From: Bifidobacterium biavatii DSM 23969 | GTDB lineage: Bacteria; Actinomycetota; Actinomycetes; Actinomycetales; Bifidobacteriaceae | Direction: 5' to 3' | DNA: 64,000 bases | Assembly: GCF_000741165.1 (NCBI RefSeq) | Contig: NZ_JGYN01000023.1 | Span: 45,724-109,723 of the forward strand | Shown: piece by piece, positions 1 through 7,171 of the stretch | How positions within the stretch are numbered: position 1 is the stretch's first letter | Layout of the letters: every line of letters starts with the position of its first letter | Program-made: the position numbers and the translations under genes | Notes under the pieces: model-generated | What the model was told of the DNA's origin: nothing | Seen by the model: only the letters and a program-made list of their open reading frames with translations | The model's database searches: none

Positions 1-481
1 CATCGCTGCCGACTATCTGGAGGGCCTGCTCGACATCGCCGACTACGACGGCGACATCGAGATGGGCGTGCGCAACAATCGTCCGATGGTGCAGATCGTC
101 GCCGACGACGACACCGACATCAAGCATCTCATCGGCCGCAATGGGGAAGTGGTCGATGCGCTGCAGCAGCTGACGCGTCTCGCCGTCCAGCAGAAGACCG
201 GTGAGCGTTCGCATCTGATCGTGGACGTCGACGGGTTCCTCAAGCACAAGCGCCAGCGTCTGCGCGACATCGCGCTCGACGCGATCGACGAGGTGCGCGA
301 GACCGGCGAGCCGGTGAACCTTAAGCCGATGAATTCGTTCGAGCGCAAGGTCGTGCATGACGTCGTGCGCGAGGAAGGCCTGAAGTCGCGTTCGCACGGC
401 GAGGAGCCGCGCCGTTACGTGACGGTGTACCTGCGCGCGAACGCGGAGGACGCAGCCGACGTCGACGAGACGGAGGAGTGA
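1..481 (+). CDS. jag: KhpB/Jag RNA-binding protein (KH-R3H), 5' end outside window
   Basis: The reading frame is already open at base 2, so the N-terminus lies upstream. What remains holds a KH-type segment (DIKHLIGRNGEVVDALQQL, with the IGRNG loop) followed by an R3H-type segment ending in RNAEDAADVDETEE. KH-R3H proteins of this family (Jag/KhpB) bind RNA and are linked to cell-division and envelope control. The gene is followed after 3 bases by rsmG, and the rsmG ribosome-binding site lies in its last codons. The order jag-rsmG-parA-parB matches the actinobacterial origin region, where yidC normally precedes jag. Identification is firm; only the missing N-terminal domain is unknown. Confidence 0.9.
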   Translation, partial: IAADYLEGLLDIADYDGDIEMGVRNNRPMVQIVADDDTDIKHLIGRNGEVVDALQQLTRLAVQQKTGERSHLIVDVDGFLKHKRQRLRDIALDAIDEVRETGEPVNLKPMNSFERKVVHDVVREEGLKSRSHGEEPRRYVTVYLRANAEDAADVDETEE

Positions 482-484
482 TCC

Positions 485-1303
485 GTGCCGGATCATGTTT
501 CACATGAAACCGTTCGCGGCAGTGACGTTGCGGACGGCGCGCAGGATGATGCCGCCGTGCGTGCGGCTGCGAACGATGTCGTGACGGACGCTGTGTCGGT
601 CGAGTCATCCGTATCGGCCGAACCGTCCGTTCCCGCGACGGACGAACTCGACGGATCGCCGATCCTCGCCCAAGTGCTCGGCGACGCGCTGCCCAAGCTG
701 GAGATCTTCCATGACAAGCTCATGCGCGAGGGCGAACCGCGCGGCCTGATCGGCCCGCGCGACGTGGCTATCGTATGGGAGCGTCATATTCTCAACTCCG
801 CGGCCGTGGTGCCGTTCATCCGCGAAACGACGCGGGGCGAGCGGTACAAGACCGTTGCGGATATCGGTTCCGGCGGCGGTTTTCCCGGCATCGTCGCGGC
901 CGCATGCCTGCCGGACCACCGGTTCACGCTGATCGAACCGATGGAGCGTCGCGTCGAATGGCTTGACGAATGCGTGCATGAGATGGGGCTGAAGAATGTC
1001 GAGATCGTGCGCGCGCGGTCCGAGGAAATCATCGCGCGCATCCGCAAACGCGACGGGCTGTATCCGTTTGCCGTGGCGACGTGCCGCGCGGTCGCGCCCA
1101 TGACCAAGCTGTCCGGCTGGACGCTGCCGCTGCTCAAATCGCACGGCCGTCTGGTCGCGCTCAAAGGCCGTTCCGCACAGGCCGAAATCGACAAGGCCGC
1201 CAAGGAAATCGCCAAGCGTGGGGGAGTGCGCCCGCGCGTGGTCGAGGCGGAAGTCGGCCCCGGACTCGAGCCCACGCACGTGGTGCTGGTGGACAAGCGC
1301 TGA
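485..1303 (+). CDS. rsmG: 16S rRNA (guanine-N7)-methyltransferase RsmG (GidB)
   Basis: RsmG methylates N7 of G527 in 16S rRNA using S-adenosylmethionine. The SAM-binding glycine loop is visible as [16 protein letters not shown], and the family motif [15 protein letters not shown] follows. At 272 residues it is longer than typical RsmG because of an acidic, alanine/valine-rich N-terminal extension of about 55 residues before the conserved region. The GTG start at 485 is supported by GGAGG eight bases upstream, inside the end of jag, so the two genes are probably co-translated. The N-terminal codons carry a parS-like palindrome (496-511), which may explain why this part of the coding region is constrained. 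Confidence 0.93.
   Translation: MPDHVSHETVRGSDVADGAQDDAAVRAAANDVVTDAVSVESSVSAEPSVPATDELDGSPILAQVLGDALPKLEIFHDKLMREGEPRGLIGPRDVAIVWERHILNSAAVVPFIRETTRGERYKTVADIGSGGGFPGIVAAACLPDHRFTLIEPMERRVEWLDECVHEMGLKNVEIVRARSEEIIARIRKRDGLYPFAVATCRAVAPMTKLSGWTLPLLKSHGRLVALKGRSAQAEIDKAAKEIAKRGGVRPRVVEAEVGPGLEPTHVVLVDKR
496..511. promoter_or_regulatory. parS-like site inside rsmG
   Basis: TGTTTCACATGAAACC matches the bacterial parS consensus TGTTTCACGTGAAACA at 14 of 16 positions and keeps the palindromic core. It lies about 1.1 kb upstream of parA, where ParB-binding sites are expected. ParB binding is inferred. Confidence 0.65.
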
Positions 1304-1308
1304 CCGAG

Positions 1309-1462
1309 TTATCCACATTATCCACAGTGAGAAAAAGTTATCCACAATGATGAGCAGTTCACGTCGCGTTCAGGAATAAACGCCGGAGTTCCGGCGATTG
1401 AAGCGGGATTAGGCGCCGCTCCGGACCGCCCGGCACGCACAGGTTATCCACAGTTATCCACA
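1309..1462 (+). promoter_or_regulatory. Cluster of five perfect DnaA boxes between rsmG and parA
   Basis: The 331-bp gap between rsmG and parA contains five exact TTATCCACA boxes, all on the plus strand, at 1309, 1318, 1338, 1444 and 1454; the first two are directly abutted. Degenerate reverse-orientation versions follow (TGTGCACAA at 1467 and TGTGGACAG near 1490). This density is far above chance. It could be part of the replication origin, a DnaA-titration site or a DnaA-controlled parAB promoter. The sequence is only modestly AT-rich, so no unwinding element is obvious. Confidence 0.75.
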
Positions 1463-1634
1463 ATAGTGTGCACAACTATGTGGAAAGTTGTGGACAGCCG
1501 GCCGGACGGGTTCCCGACGCCTTTCCATGGCGTCCGAACAGCGTCTGAAAACGGCCCAAACAGCCGGTTTGAACCCGTTTTCATGTCCATGCGAACGATG
1601 AAACTGGAACGTACTGTCTGGTGAAGGAGGAGCA

Positions 1635-2612
1635 GTGTCCACCACGAACGGCGCACCTGAATTCGAAACGGTAGAGCAGACCATTGGCCGCATTTTCGGC
1701 AATGGGGCCTCCGATTCCTCGGTGGGCATGCAGATCGCGCAGGAAAAGCAGCGCTACGCCGCCATCGAAGCGCAGGTCTTCCCCAAGCCCAAGGAAACCC
1801 GCATCATCGCGGTCGCCAACCAGAAGGGCGGTGTCGGCAAGACGACCACGGCCGTCAACATCGCCGCCGCACTGGCCAAGGGCGGTGCGAACGTGCTCGT
1901 CATCGACATGGACCCGCAGGGCAACGCGTCGACCGCGCTCGGCATTGAACACAACTCCGGCATGGACTCCGTGTACGACGTGCTCGAAGGCCGCCGCACC
2001 ATCGCCGACGTCAAGCAGGTCTGCCCGGACTTCCCGACGCTCGACGTCGTGCCCGCGTCCATCGACCTGTCCGGCGCGGAACTCGAGATCGCTGACTCGC
2101 CGAACCGCAATAATCTTATGCGCGATGCGCTGACCAAGTATCTGGCCGAAGCTGACAAGCACTACGACTACGTGTTCGTCGACTGCCCGCCGAGCCTCGG
2201 CCTGCTCGTCATCAACGCGATGTGCGCCGTCAACGAAATGCTCATCCCGATCCAGGCCGAATACTATGCGCTTGAGGGCCTCGGGCAACTTATCAACACC
2301 ATCGGCCTCGTGCAGAAGCACTTCAACCCGACGCTGCTCGTCTCCACCATGCTGGTTACCATGTACGACCGCCGTACGCTGCTCAGTCGCGAGGTATACG
2401 CGGAGGTCAAGAACCACTACCCGTCCATCGTGCTCGACACCACAATTCCCCGCACCGTGAAGATCTCCGAGGCGCCGAGCTTCGGGCAGACCGTGATCGC
2501 CTATGACAAGTCGAGCATGGGCGCCACGGCGTATCGCGAGGCGGCTCTGGAGATGGCGCGCCGTTCGGATCAGGCGTTGGAAGCGATTGCAATCAAGCGA
2601 GGAGAACACTGA
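1635..2612 (+). CDS. parA: Chromosome-partitioning ATPase ParA (Soj)
   Basis: ParA is a Walker-type ATPase that binds the nucleoid and, with ParB-parS, moves newly copied origins apart. The deviant Walker A motif KGGVGKTT is at residues 64-71, VIDMDPQGN follows, and a Walker B-like segment reads VFVDCPPSLG. An N-terminal extension of about 55 residues precedes the P-loop. Its length, 325 residues, is normal for chromosomal ParA with such an extension. The GTG start at 1635 has a strong AAGGAGG five to ten bases upstream. parB follows after 2 bases, so the pair forms one operon. DnaA boxes and one parS-like site lie upstream. Confidence 0.96.
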   Translation: MSTTNGAPEFETVEQTIGRIFGNGASDSSVGMQIAQEKQRYAAIEAQVFPKPKETRIIAVANQKGGVGKTTTAVNIAAALAKGGANVLVIDMDPQGNASTALGIEHNSGMDSVYDVLEGRRTIADVKQVCPDFPTLDVVPASIDLSGAELEIADSPNRNNLMRDALTKYLAEADKHYDYVFVDCPPSLGLLVINAMCAVNEMLIPIQAEYYALEGLGQLINTIGLVQKHFNPTLLVSTMLVTMYDRRTLLSREVYAEVKNHYPSIVLDTTIPRTVKISEAPSFGQTVIAYDKSSMGATAYREAALEMARRSDQALEAIAIKRGEH

Positions 2613-2614
2613 TT

Positions 2615-4141
2615 ATGGCTACGAAGTCGCGTTTAGGCAAGGGACTTGGCGCGCTGTTCCCGGACCTTCCCGGCGATGCCCAGCATGAGCTCGACGAACT
2701 GTCGGCGATGACGCCCGCTCAGCGGGAGAAGACGGTCGCCGAGGCATTGGCGAAGCCGGCTGCGGCGCCGTCTGCTGCGCCCGCTGCAAAGGATGGCAGC
2801 GTTGCCCACGCTGTCAGCGCCGACGATGAGCCGGCAGCATCTGCCACACCGATCAGCCGCACGTCCATTCCACAGGTCATCAGCACCGCGTCCACGCAGG
2901 CACAGCCGGTGACCGCGCCCGCGGTTGACCGATCCAAGCCGTCGCAGTCGGCGAACGGTTCCGCGCACGCCGGCAAGGGTGGCAAGTCCAAGTCCAAGCG
3001 CGCGGCCATGCCGGGCATCGGCGACGCCGGCGCACATCCGAGCGACCTGTTCTTCGGCGACACGACCACGGCCGTACCGGTCACGGGCAAGTCCGCGTCC
3101 GACGAGTCATCCTCTGCTGCACACAATCGCAAGCAGGCTGCGACCAAGGCGTCGTCCCGTGCGGCCAAGCCGGCCGATGTTTCACGTGAAACCAAGGACA
3201 ACGCGGACGAACCGGAACTCAAGCCGGTGTTCGGCGGCTATCTCGCGGAACTGAACACCACCGACATCGGGCCGAACCTGCACCAGCCGCGTACCGTCTT
3301 CGACGAGGAGGAGCTCAACGAGCTTGCCGCGTCCATCAAGGAAGTCGGCGTGCTGCAGCCGATCGTCGTGCGCAAGCGTCCCGCCGCACAGATCGAACAG
3401 GCCCGCCGTGACGTCGCCGAACGCGTCGCGAACGGCGACACGGAAGCGGCCGACGAGCGACTCGACAGCCCGTACGAGCTCATCATGGGCGAACGCCGCT
3501 GGCGCGCGACCCAGCTCGCCGGCCTGACGACGATCCCGGCGATCGTCAAGACCACGGCCGACGACGACATGCTGCGCGACGCACTGCTCGAAAACCTGCA
3601 CCGGGTCGCGCTCAACCCGCTCGAAGAGGCGGCCGCGTACCAGCAGATGATCGAGGAATTCGGCCTCACACAGGCTCAGCTGTCGAAGTCCGTGTCCAAG
3701 TCGCGCCCGCAGATCGCGAACACGCTGCGACTGCTCAACCTGCCCGCCAGCGTGCAGAAGCGCGTCGCCGCAGGCGTGCTCTCGGCCGGCCACGCGCGTG
3801 CGCTGCTGGGTCTGACCGACGAATCGGAGATGGACAAGCTGGCCGACCGCATCATCGCGGAGGGCCTGTCCGTGCGTTCCACTGAAGAGATCGTCGCGAT
3901 GAAGATCGCCTCCGGCGAGCAGCCGCGCAAGGCCCGCGCCAACAAGAACAATCCGTGGGCCAACTCGCCGATTCAGCAGCATCTCGAAAACCGCTTCGAC
4001 ACCAAGGTGTCCATCAAGGGCTCCAAGCAGCACGGCCGCATCGAAATCGTCTTCTCCTCGCCCGAGGACATGGACCGCATCCTCGGCCTCCTCGCCCCGC
4101 AAGGCGACGCCGCCGCCGATCCGAACGCCGGCTGGCGCTGA
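2615..4141 (+). CDS. parB: Chromosome-partitioning protein ParB (Spo0J)
   Basis: ParB is a parS-binding CTP-dependent clamp and the partner of ParA. The protein starts KSRLGKGLGALF, the typical ParA-contact N-terminus. It has an unusually long alanine/serine/proline-rich linker up to about residue 200, then the ParB/Srx domain with QPRTVFDEEELNELAASI and GERRWRATQLAGL (near residue 291), a helix-turn-helix region with LTQAQLSKSVSKSRPQIANT, and a C-terminal dimerisation segment. At 508 residues it is much longer than the 280-340 residues common in the family; the linker accounts for the difference. A consensus parS site is embedded in the linker codons (3178-3193). A long hairpin follows the stop codon. 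Confidence 0.95.
   Translation: MATKSRLGKGLGALFPDLPGDAQHELDELSAMTPAQREKTVAEALAKPAAAPSAAPAAKDGSVAHAVSADDEPAASATPISRTSIPQVISTASTQAQPVTAPAVDRSKPSQSANGSAHAGKGGKSKSKRAAMPGIGDAGAHPSDLFFGDTTTAVPVTGKSASDESSSAAHNRKQAATKASSRAAKPADVSRETKDNADEPELKPVFGGYLAELNTTDIGPNLHQPRTVFDEEELNELAASIKEVGVLQPIVVRKRPAAQIEQARRDVAERVANGDTEAADERLDSPYELIMGERRWRATQLAGLTTIPAIVKTTADDDMLRDALLENLHRVALNPLEEAAAYQQMIEEFGLTQAQLSKSVSKSRPQIANTLRLLNLPASVQKRVAAGVLSAGHARALLGLTDESEMDKLADRIIAEGLSVRSTEEIVAMKIASGEQPRKARANKNNPWANSPIQQHLENRFDTKVSIKGSKQHGRIEIVFSSPEDMDRILGLLAPQGDAAADPNAGWR
3178..3193. promoter_or_regulatory. parS site inside parB
   Basis: TGTTTCACGTGAAACC matches the parS consensus at 15 of 16 positions and contains the perfect core TTTCACGTGAAA. 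It lies in the low-complexity linker region of parB, where codon constraint is weak. It very probably nucleates ParB. Confidence 0.85.
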
Positions 4142-4156
4142 TCGGATAGACATTCA

Positions 4157-4219
4157 ATACGCTTGTGCCCGCATGCCTTTCTCTGTGAAAGAGGAAAGGC
4201 ATGCGGGGCACAAGCGTAT
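4157..4219. terminator. Long inverted repeat after parB
   Basis: A 25-bp stem with one single-base bulge pairs 4157-4181 with 4194-4219 around a 12-base loop, 15 bases after the parB stop codon. It has no following T-run on either strand, so it may act as a transcription barrier or RNA-protecting hairpin rather than a classical intrinsic terminator. Confidence 0.6.
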
Positions 4220-4239
4220 CTAACGATTATTCGGTCGAA

Positions 4240-4290
4240 CTATTCGCCCGGCGCGTTGAGGTAGGACTGGGCGTCGAGGGCGGCGCAGCA
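4240..4290 (-). repeat. Truncated duplicate of the trxB 3' end
   Basis: These 51 bases match 5897-5947, the last codons and stop of the intact trxB, at 47 of 51 positions. Read on the minus strand they encode AALDAQSYLNAPGE and a stop, against AALDAQSYLNALGE in trxB. The fragment has no upstream coding sequence and abuts the end of the ATPase gene. With the intact trxB end it brackets the ATPase gene, so it looks like an insertion scar. Confidence 0.85.
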
Positions 4291-4307
4291 ATTGTCACGG
4301 ATGCGTG

Positions 4308-5654
4308 TCAGTCGTTGCTGAGCAGGCCGGCCATGTACACGGGCAGATAGAGTATGCGGTTTTCGACGGCGATGTTGCACGGGCCGAAAACGTATCCGGT
4401 GGAAAGATGGTATTCGCTGTGAGCCAGCACCGCATCCATTGCATGATGTCTTTTGTATGATTTGCCGGACTTGACTTCAATGGGCAGTACTGCATCATTG
4501 CGATCCTGAACAAGAAAATCAAGCTCGCCGAGTTTTTTGCTGTTGTAGTAATACAAGTCGAAGCCGTGCGCGGCCAGTTCCTGTGCGACGGCATTCTCAT
4601 AGATGGATCCATAGTTGATGTCAGGATTCCCGTTCAGCACATCAAGCGCGGTTTTTTTTAGGAACGAGCCGGTGAGCAGACCGACGTCGTTATAGAAGAG
4701 TTTGAACAGATTACGTTCCTTGCTCATCTCCAACGGCGTGCACGGCTCATCCACGTTGTAGGCCGCTATGGCCACGTCGGCGCCCACCAGCCAGTCAAAA
4801 TCGGATGCCACCGCCTGGAAACGTAAACCTTTTTCGACTTTGGAGAACGTGAATCGCTTATTCGGGTTGTTCAGTTCGCTGGGTACCAGATCGTAGATGG
4901 ACCTGATGTGAAGCCGATCCTCTTTCCGGGCATACTGTCCGATATCGCGACGATATTCCCTTTTGATATTTTCCTGTATCGTTCGCACGTTCCTGACGCT
5001 GCCATCGGACACGAACGAACTAACCGCCGCCGGCATGCCTCCGATAACCAGATACTTGGCATACAGTTCCATTAACCGATCATGGGCGAAACCATCAACT
5101 TCCTTGCGATCGCGCAGGCAATCGCGCAGCATGTCGAATACGTCGCTCCCCGCCCCCTGCGACCAGCAGAATTCTTCGAAATCCAGAGGATGCATCTTCA
5201 ATTCACTCATGTATCCCACCGGTATAGATCGAATGTCCTCCAATTCGACGCCAAGCAGCGAACCGGACATGATGTAGTCGAACCGGCCGTCGTCCACAAG
5301 GAATTTGATCGCCGTGACGATTTCCTTGCACTGTTGGACTTCGTCGAAGAACACTAGGGTCTTTCCGGGCACCATAGGGCTGTTCGTGGCCAATTCGAGC
5401 CGCATAAGCAGGTTCCTGGCGTCGCGCGGAGTGCTGAACAGTGTTGCCATTTCAGGATTTTCGATGAAATTCAGTTCGACGACGTGCTCGTAATGCGTTT
5501 TTGCGAAATGACGGATGATGTACGTTTTGCCGATTTGCCGTGCGCCGGTAATCAGCAGGGCCGTACGATTGGGAGACGTCCTCCACGCCTCAAGATCAGC
5601 TTCGATCTTTCTTGCCAGCAAGATGGCCCCCTCGGATGTGAGTTGCATTTTCAA
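4308..5654 (-). CDS. DUF4143-type AAA ATPase (first copy)
   Basis: Members of this family pair an N-terminal AAA domain with a C-terminal DUF4143 domain of nuclease-like fold; their cellular role is largely unknown. Visible here are Walker A as GARQIGKTYIIR, Walker B as LVFFDEVQQ, the sensor-like IMSGSLLG, and a C-terminal LDFL...VLPIEVKSGK that resembles a PD-(D/E)XK core with E-x-K intact. The 448-residue length is usual. The start is uncertain: a TTG at 5654 and an ATG two codons later both lie inside the first of three 16-bp repeats upstream. The gene sits in a small island between parB and trxB, bounded by duplicated trxB 3' sequence, and was probably acquired. A distant paralogue lies at 24735-26108. 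Confidence 0.85.
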   Translation of the reverse strand: MKMQLTSEGAILLARKIEADLEAWRTSPNRTALLITGARQIGKTYIIRHFAKTHYEHVVELNFIENPEMATLFSTPRDARNLLMRLELATNSPMVPGKTLVFFDEVQQCKEIVTAIKFLVDDGRFDYIMSGSLLGVELEDIRSIPVGYMSELKMHPLDFEEFCWSQGAGSDVFDMLRDCLRDRKEVDGFAHDRLMELYAKYLVIGGMPAAVSSFVSDGSVRNVRTIQENIKREYRRDIGQYARKEDRLHIRSIYDLVPSELNNPNKRFTFSKVEKGLRFQAVASDFDWLVGADVAIAAYNVDEPCTPLEMSKERNLFKLFYNDVGLLTGSFLKKTALDVLNGNPDINYGSIYENAVAQELAAHGFDLYYYNSKKLGELDFLVQDRNDAVLPIEVKSGKSYKRHHAMDAVLAHSEYHLSTGYVFGPCNIAVENRILYLPVYMAGLLSND

Positions 5655-5722
5655 ACCATTTTATCTTTCTTTGATTGCATTTTCAAACCAGAAAGGGGGT
5701 ATTTTATTGCATTTTCCAACCA
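5643..5722. repeat. Three direct repeats, 32-bp period, at the start of the first ATPase gene
   Basis: TTGCATTTTCAAACCA occurs at 5643-5658 and 5675-5690, and TTGCATTTTCCAACCA at 5707-5722. The start-to-start distance is exactly 32 bp both times, close to three helical turns, which would place proteins on one face of the DNA. The innermost copy overlaps the likely start codon, so a bound protein could block transcription or translation initiation. Autoregulation is inferred. Confidence 0.8.
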
Positions 5723-5896
5723 TTCTGCGGGGATGGCAGGGCGTACGCGGTAACTGTTGCAGAGACTGTCCGCGCACAAGAGAGGATGGCGAGCCAGAAT
5801 ATGAAAAACGTGTTCGCCGACTGCATGATGCCGATTGAACGGCATATGAGCCGGCGAGCACGCTTGACTGAGATATTCGTCCGGAGCGCCGGGTCG

Positions 5897-6853
5897 CTAT
5901 TCGCCCAAAGCGTTGAGGTAGGACTGGGCGTCGAGGGCGGCGCGGCAGCCCATGCCGGCGGCGGAGATGGCCTGGCGGTAGGTGCGGTCCACCACGTCGC
6001 CCGCGGCGAAGACGCCCGGGACGGACGTGCGCGTGGACGCGCCGTCGACCGTGATGTAGCCGTCGGCGTCCAGCGCGATCGCGTCGCCGAGGAAGCCGGT
6101 GGACGGCGTGTGGCCGATCGCCACGAACACGCCGTTCGCGGGCACCTCGCTCGTCTCGCCGGACACCACGTTGCGCACGGTCAGTGACGTCGCGCCCGAA
6201 TCGTCGCCGTTCACGCGGTCGACCACGGAGTTCGTGAGCAGCGTGATCTTCTCGTTCTCACGCGCGCGGTCCACCATGATCTTCGACGCGCGGAACTCGT
6301 CGCGGCGGTGGATCAGCGTGACCGACGAGCCGAAGCGGGTCAGGAACAGCGCTTCCTCGAACGCGGAATCGCCGCCGCCGACCACGACGATCGGCTTGCC
6401 GCGGAAGAAGAATCCGTCGCAGGTCGCGCAGTACGAGACGCCGCGGCCTGAGAACTCCTCTTCGCCCGGCACGCCCAGCTTGCGGTAGCTCGAACCGGTG
6501 GTGACCACCACCGCGCGGGCGCGGATCACGTCGCCGCCGTCGAGCGTGAGGGTTTTCACATCACTGGAGAAGTCGACCGAAACCACGTCGTCGTAGACGA
6601 GCTCGGCGCCGAACTTCTCGGCCTGCTTCTGCATCGCGTCCATCAGGTCCGGGCCGAGAATGCCGTCCGGGAAGCCAGGGAAGTTCTCGACCTCGGTGGT
6701 GTTCACCAGCTGGCCGCCGGGCGTGAGCGCGCCGGCGATCACCAGCGGCTGGTAGCCTGCGCGGCCGAGGTAGATGGCGGCGGTGTAGCCGGCGGGGCCG
6801 GAACCGACGATGACTGCATCATGAATCGCGTTGTTCGCGTTGTCGTTGCTCAT
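5897..6853 (-). CDS. trxB: Thioredoxin-disulfide reductase TrxB
   Basis: This flavoprotein passes electrons from NADPH to thioredoxin. The FAD-binding motif GSGPAGYTAAIYL is near the N-terminus, the redox pair is in YCATCDGFFF, the NADPH motif is GGGDSAFEEALFL, and the second FAD motif is GVFAAGDVVDRTYRQ. The ATG at 6853 gives 318 residues, the normal size. A longer in-frame extension to 7024 exists but lacks family similarity. TACAGT ends seven bases before this ATG, so the mRNA may be leaderless, although GGAG in the spacer could also act as a ribosome site. In Mycobacterium trxB sits with sigM, trxC and cwlM; none of these is present here. Its last 51 bases are duplicated at 4240-4290. Confidence 0.95.
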   Translation of the reverse strand: MSNDNANNAIHDAVIVGSGPAGYTAAIYLGRAGYQPLVIAGALTPGGQLVNTTEVENFPGFPDGILGPDLMDAMQKQAEKFGAELVYDDVVSVDFSSDVKTLTLDGGDVIRARAVVVTTGSSYRKLGVPGEEEFSGRGVSYCATCDGFFFRGKPIVVVGGGDSAFEEALFLTRFGSSVTLIHRRDEFRASKIMVDRARENEKITLLTNSVVDRVNGDDSGATSLTVRNVVSGETSEVPANGVFVAIGHTPSTGFLGDAIALDADGYITVDGASTRTSVPGVFAAGDVVDRTYRQAISAAGMGCRAALDAQSYLNALGE

Positions 6854-6950
6854 GCGCTCCACTGTAGCAATGCGGGGCGCACGAAACCCAGCCAGTCCGC
6901 GCACGGCGTTAGAGACAAAAGTTATGGCCCGCGCGATCGGAATTGCGCTC

Positions 6951-7116
6951 GTGGGCATAGACCGTTCATTTACCCGTCCACTGACAAGATCGTGGGCATA
7001 GACCGACCACGTACAGGTCAACAACCTCCTCTGTATGGTCGGTCTATACCCACAATCACCTATATGTCCCGTTCATACCCACGAATCGGACTCCATAATG
7101 TCCCGTTCATGCCCAC
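6951..7116. repeat. GTGGGCATA repeat cluster, first site (5 copies)
   Basis: The trxB-murJ gap (6854-7171, about 320 bp) contains five copies of a motif close to GTGGGYATRRACSG: two on the plus strand (6951, 6992) and three on the minus strand (ending at 7053, 7082 and 7116). The same family recurs at 26366-26607. Copies have irregular spacing, so this is not a CRISPR array. Function is unknown; repeated regulator sites or a small mobile repeat are the main options. No gene is seen in the gap. Confidence 0.75.
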
Positions 7117-7137
7117 AGCCATATGACAAAACAAAAA

Positions 7138-7162
7138 AAGCGGCGGCCATCGGCCGCCGCTT
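7138..7162 (-). terminator. Rho-independent terminator after murJ
   Basis: On the minus strand, AAGCGGCGGCC and GGCCGCCGCTT form a GC-rich stem with a 3-base loop, followed by a T-rich tail (TTTTTTTGTTTTG). It lies ten bases beyond the murJ stop codon. Confidence 0.9.
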
Positions 7163-7171
7163 GGGCATTGG

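Noticed and set aside
5675..6187. A 170-residue plus-strand frame near the ATPase and trxB genes
   Set aside because: It is mostly antisense to trxB and has no recognisable domain or ribosome site.
6951..7116. CRISPR array
   Set aside because: Repeats are short, in both orientations and irregularly spaced, and there are no cas genes in the window.
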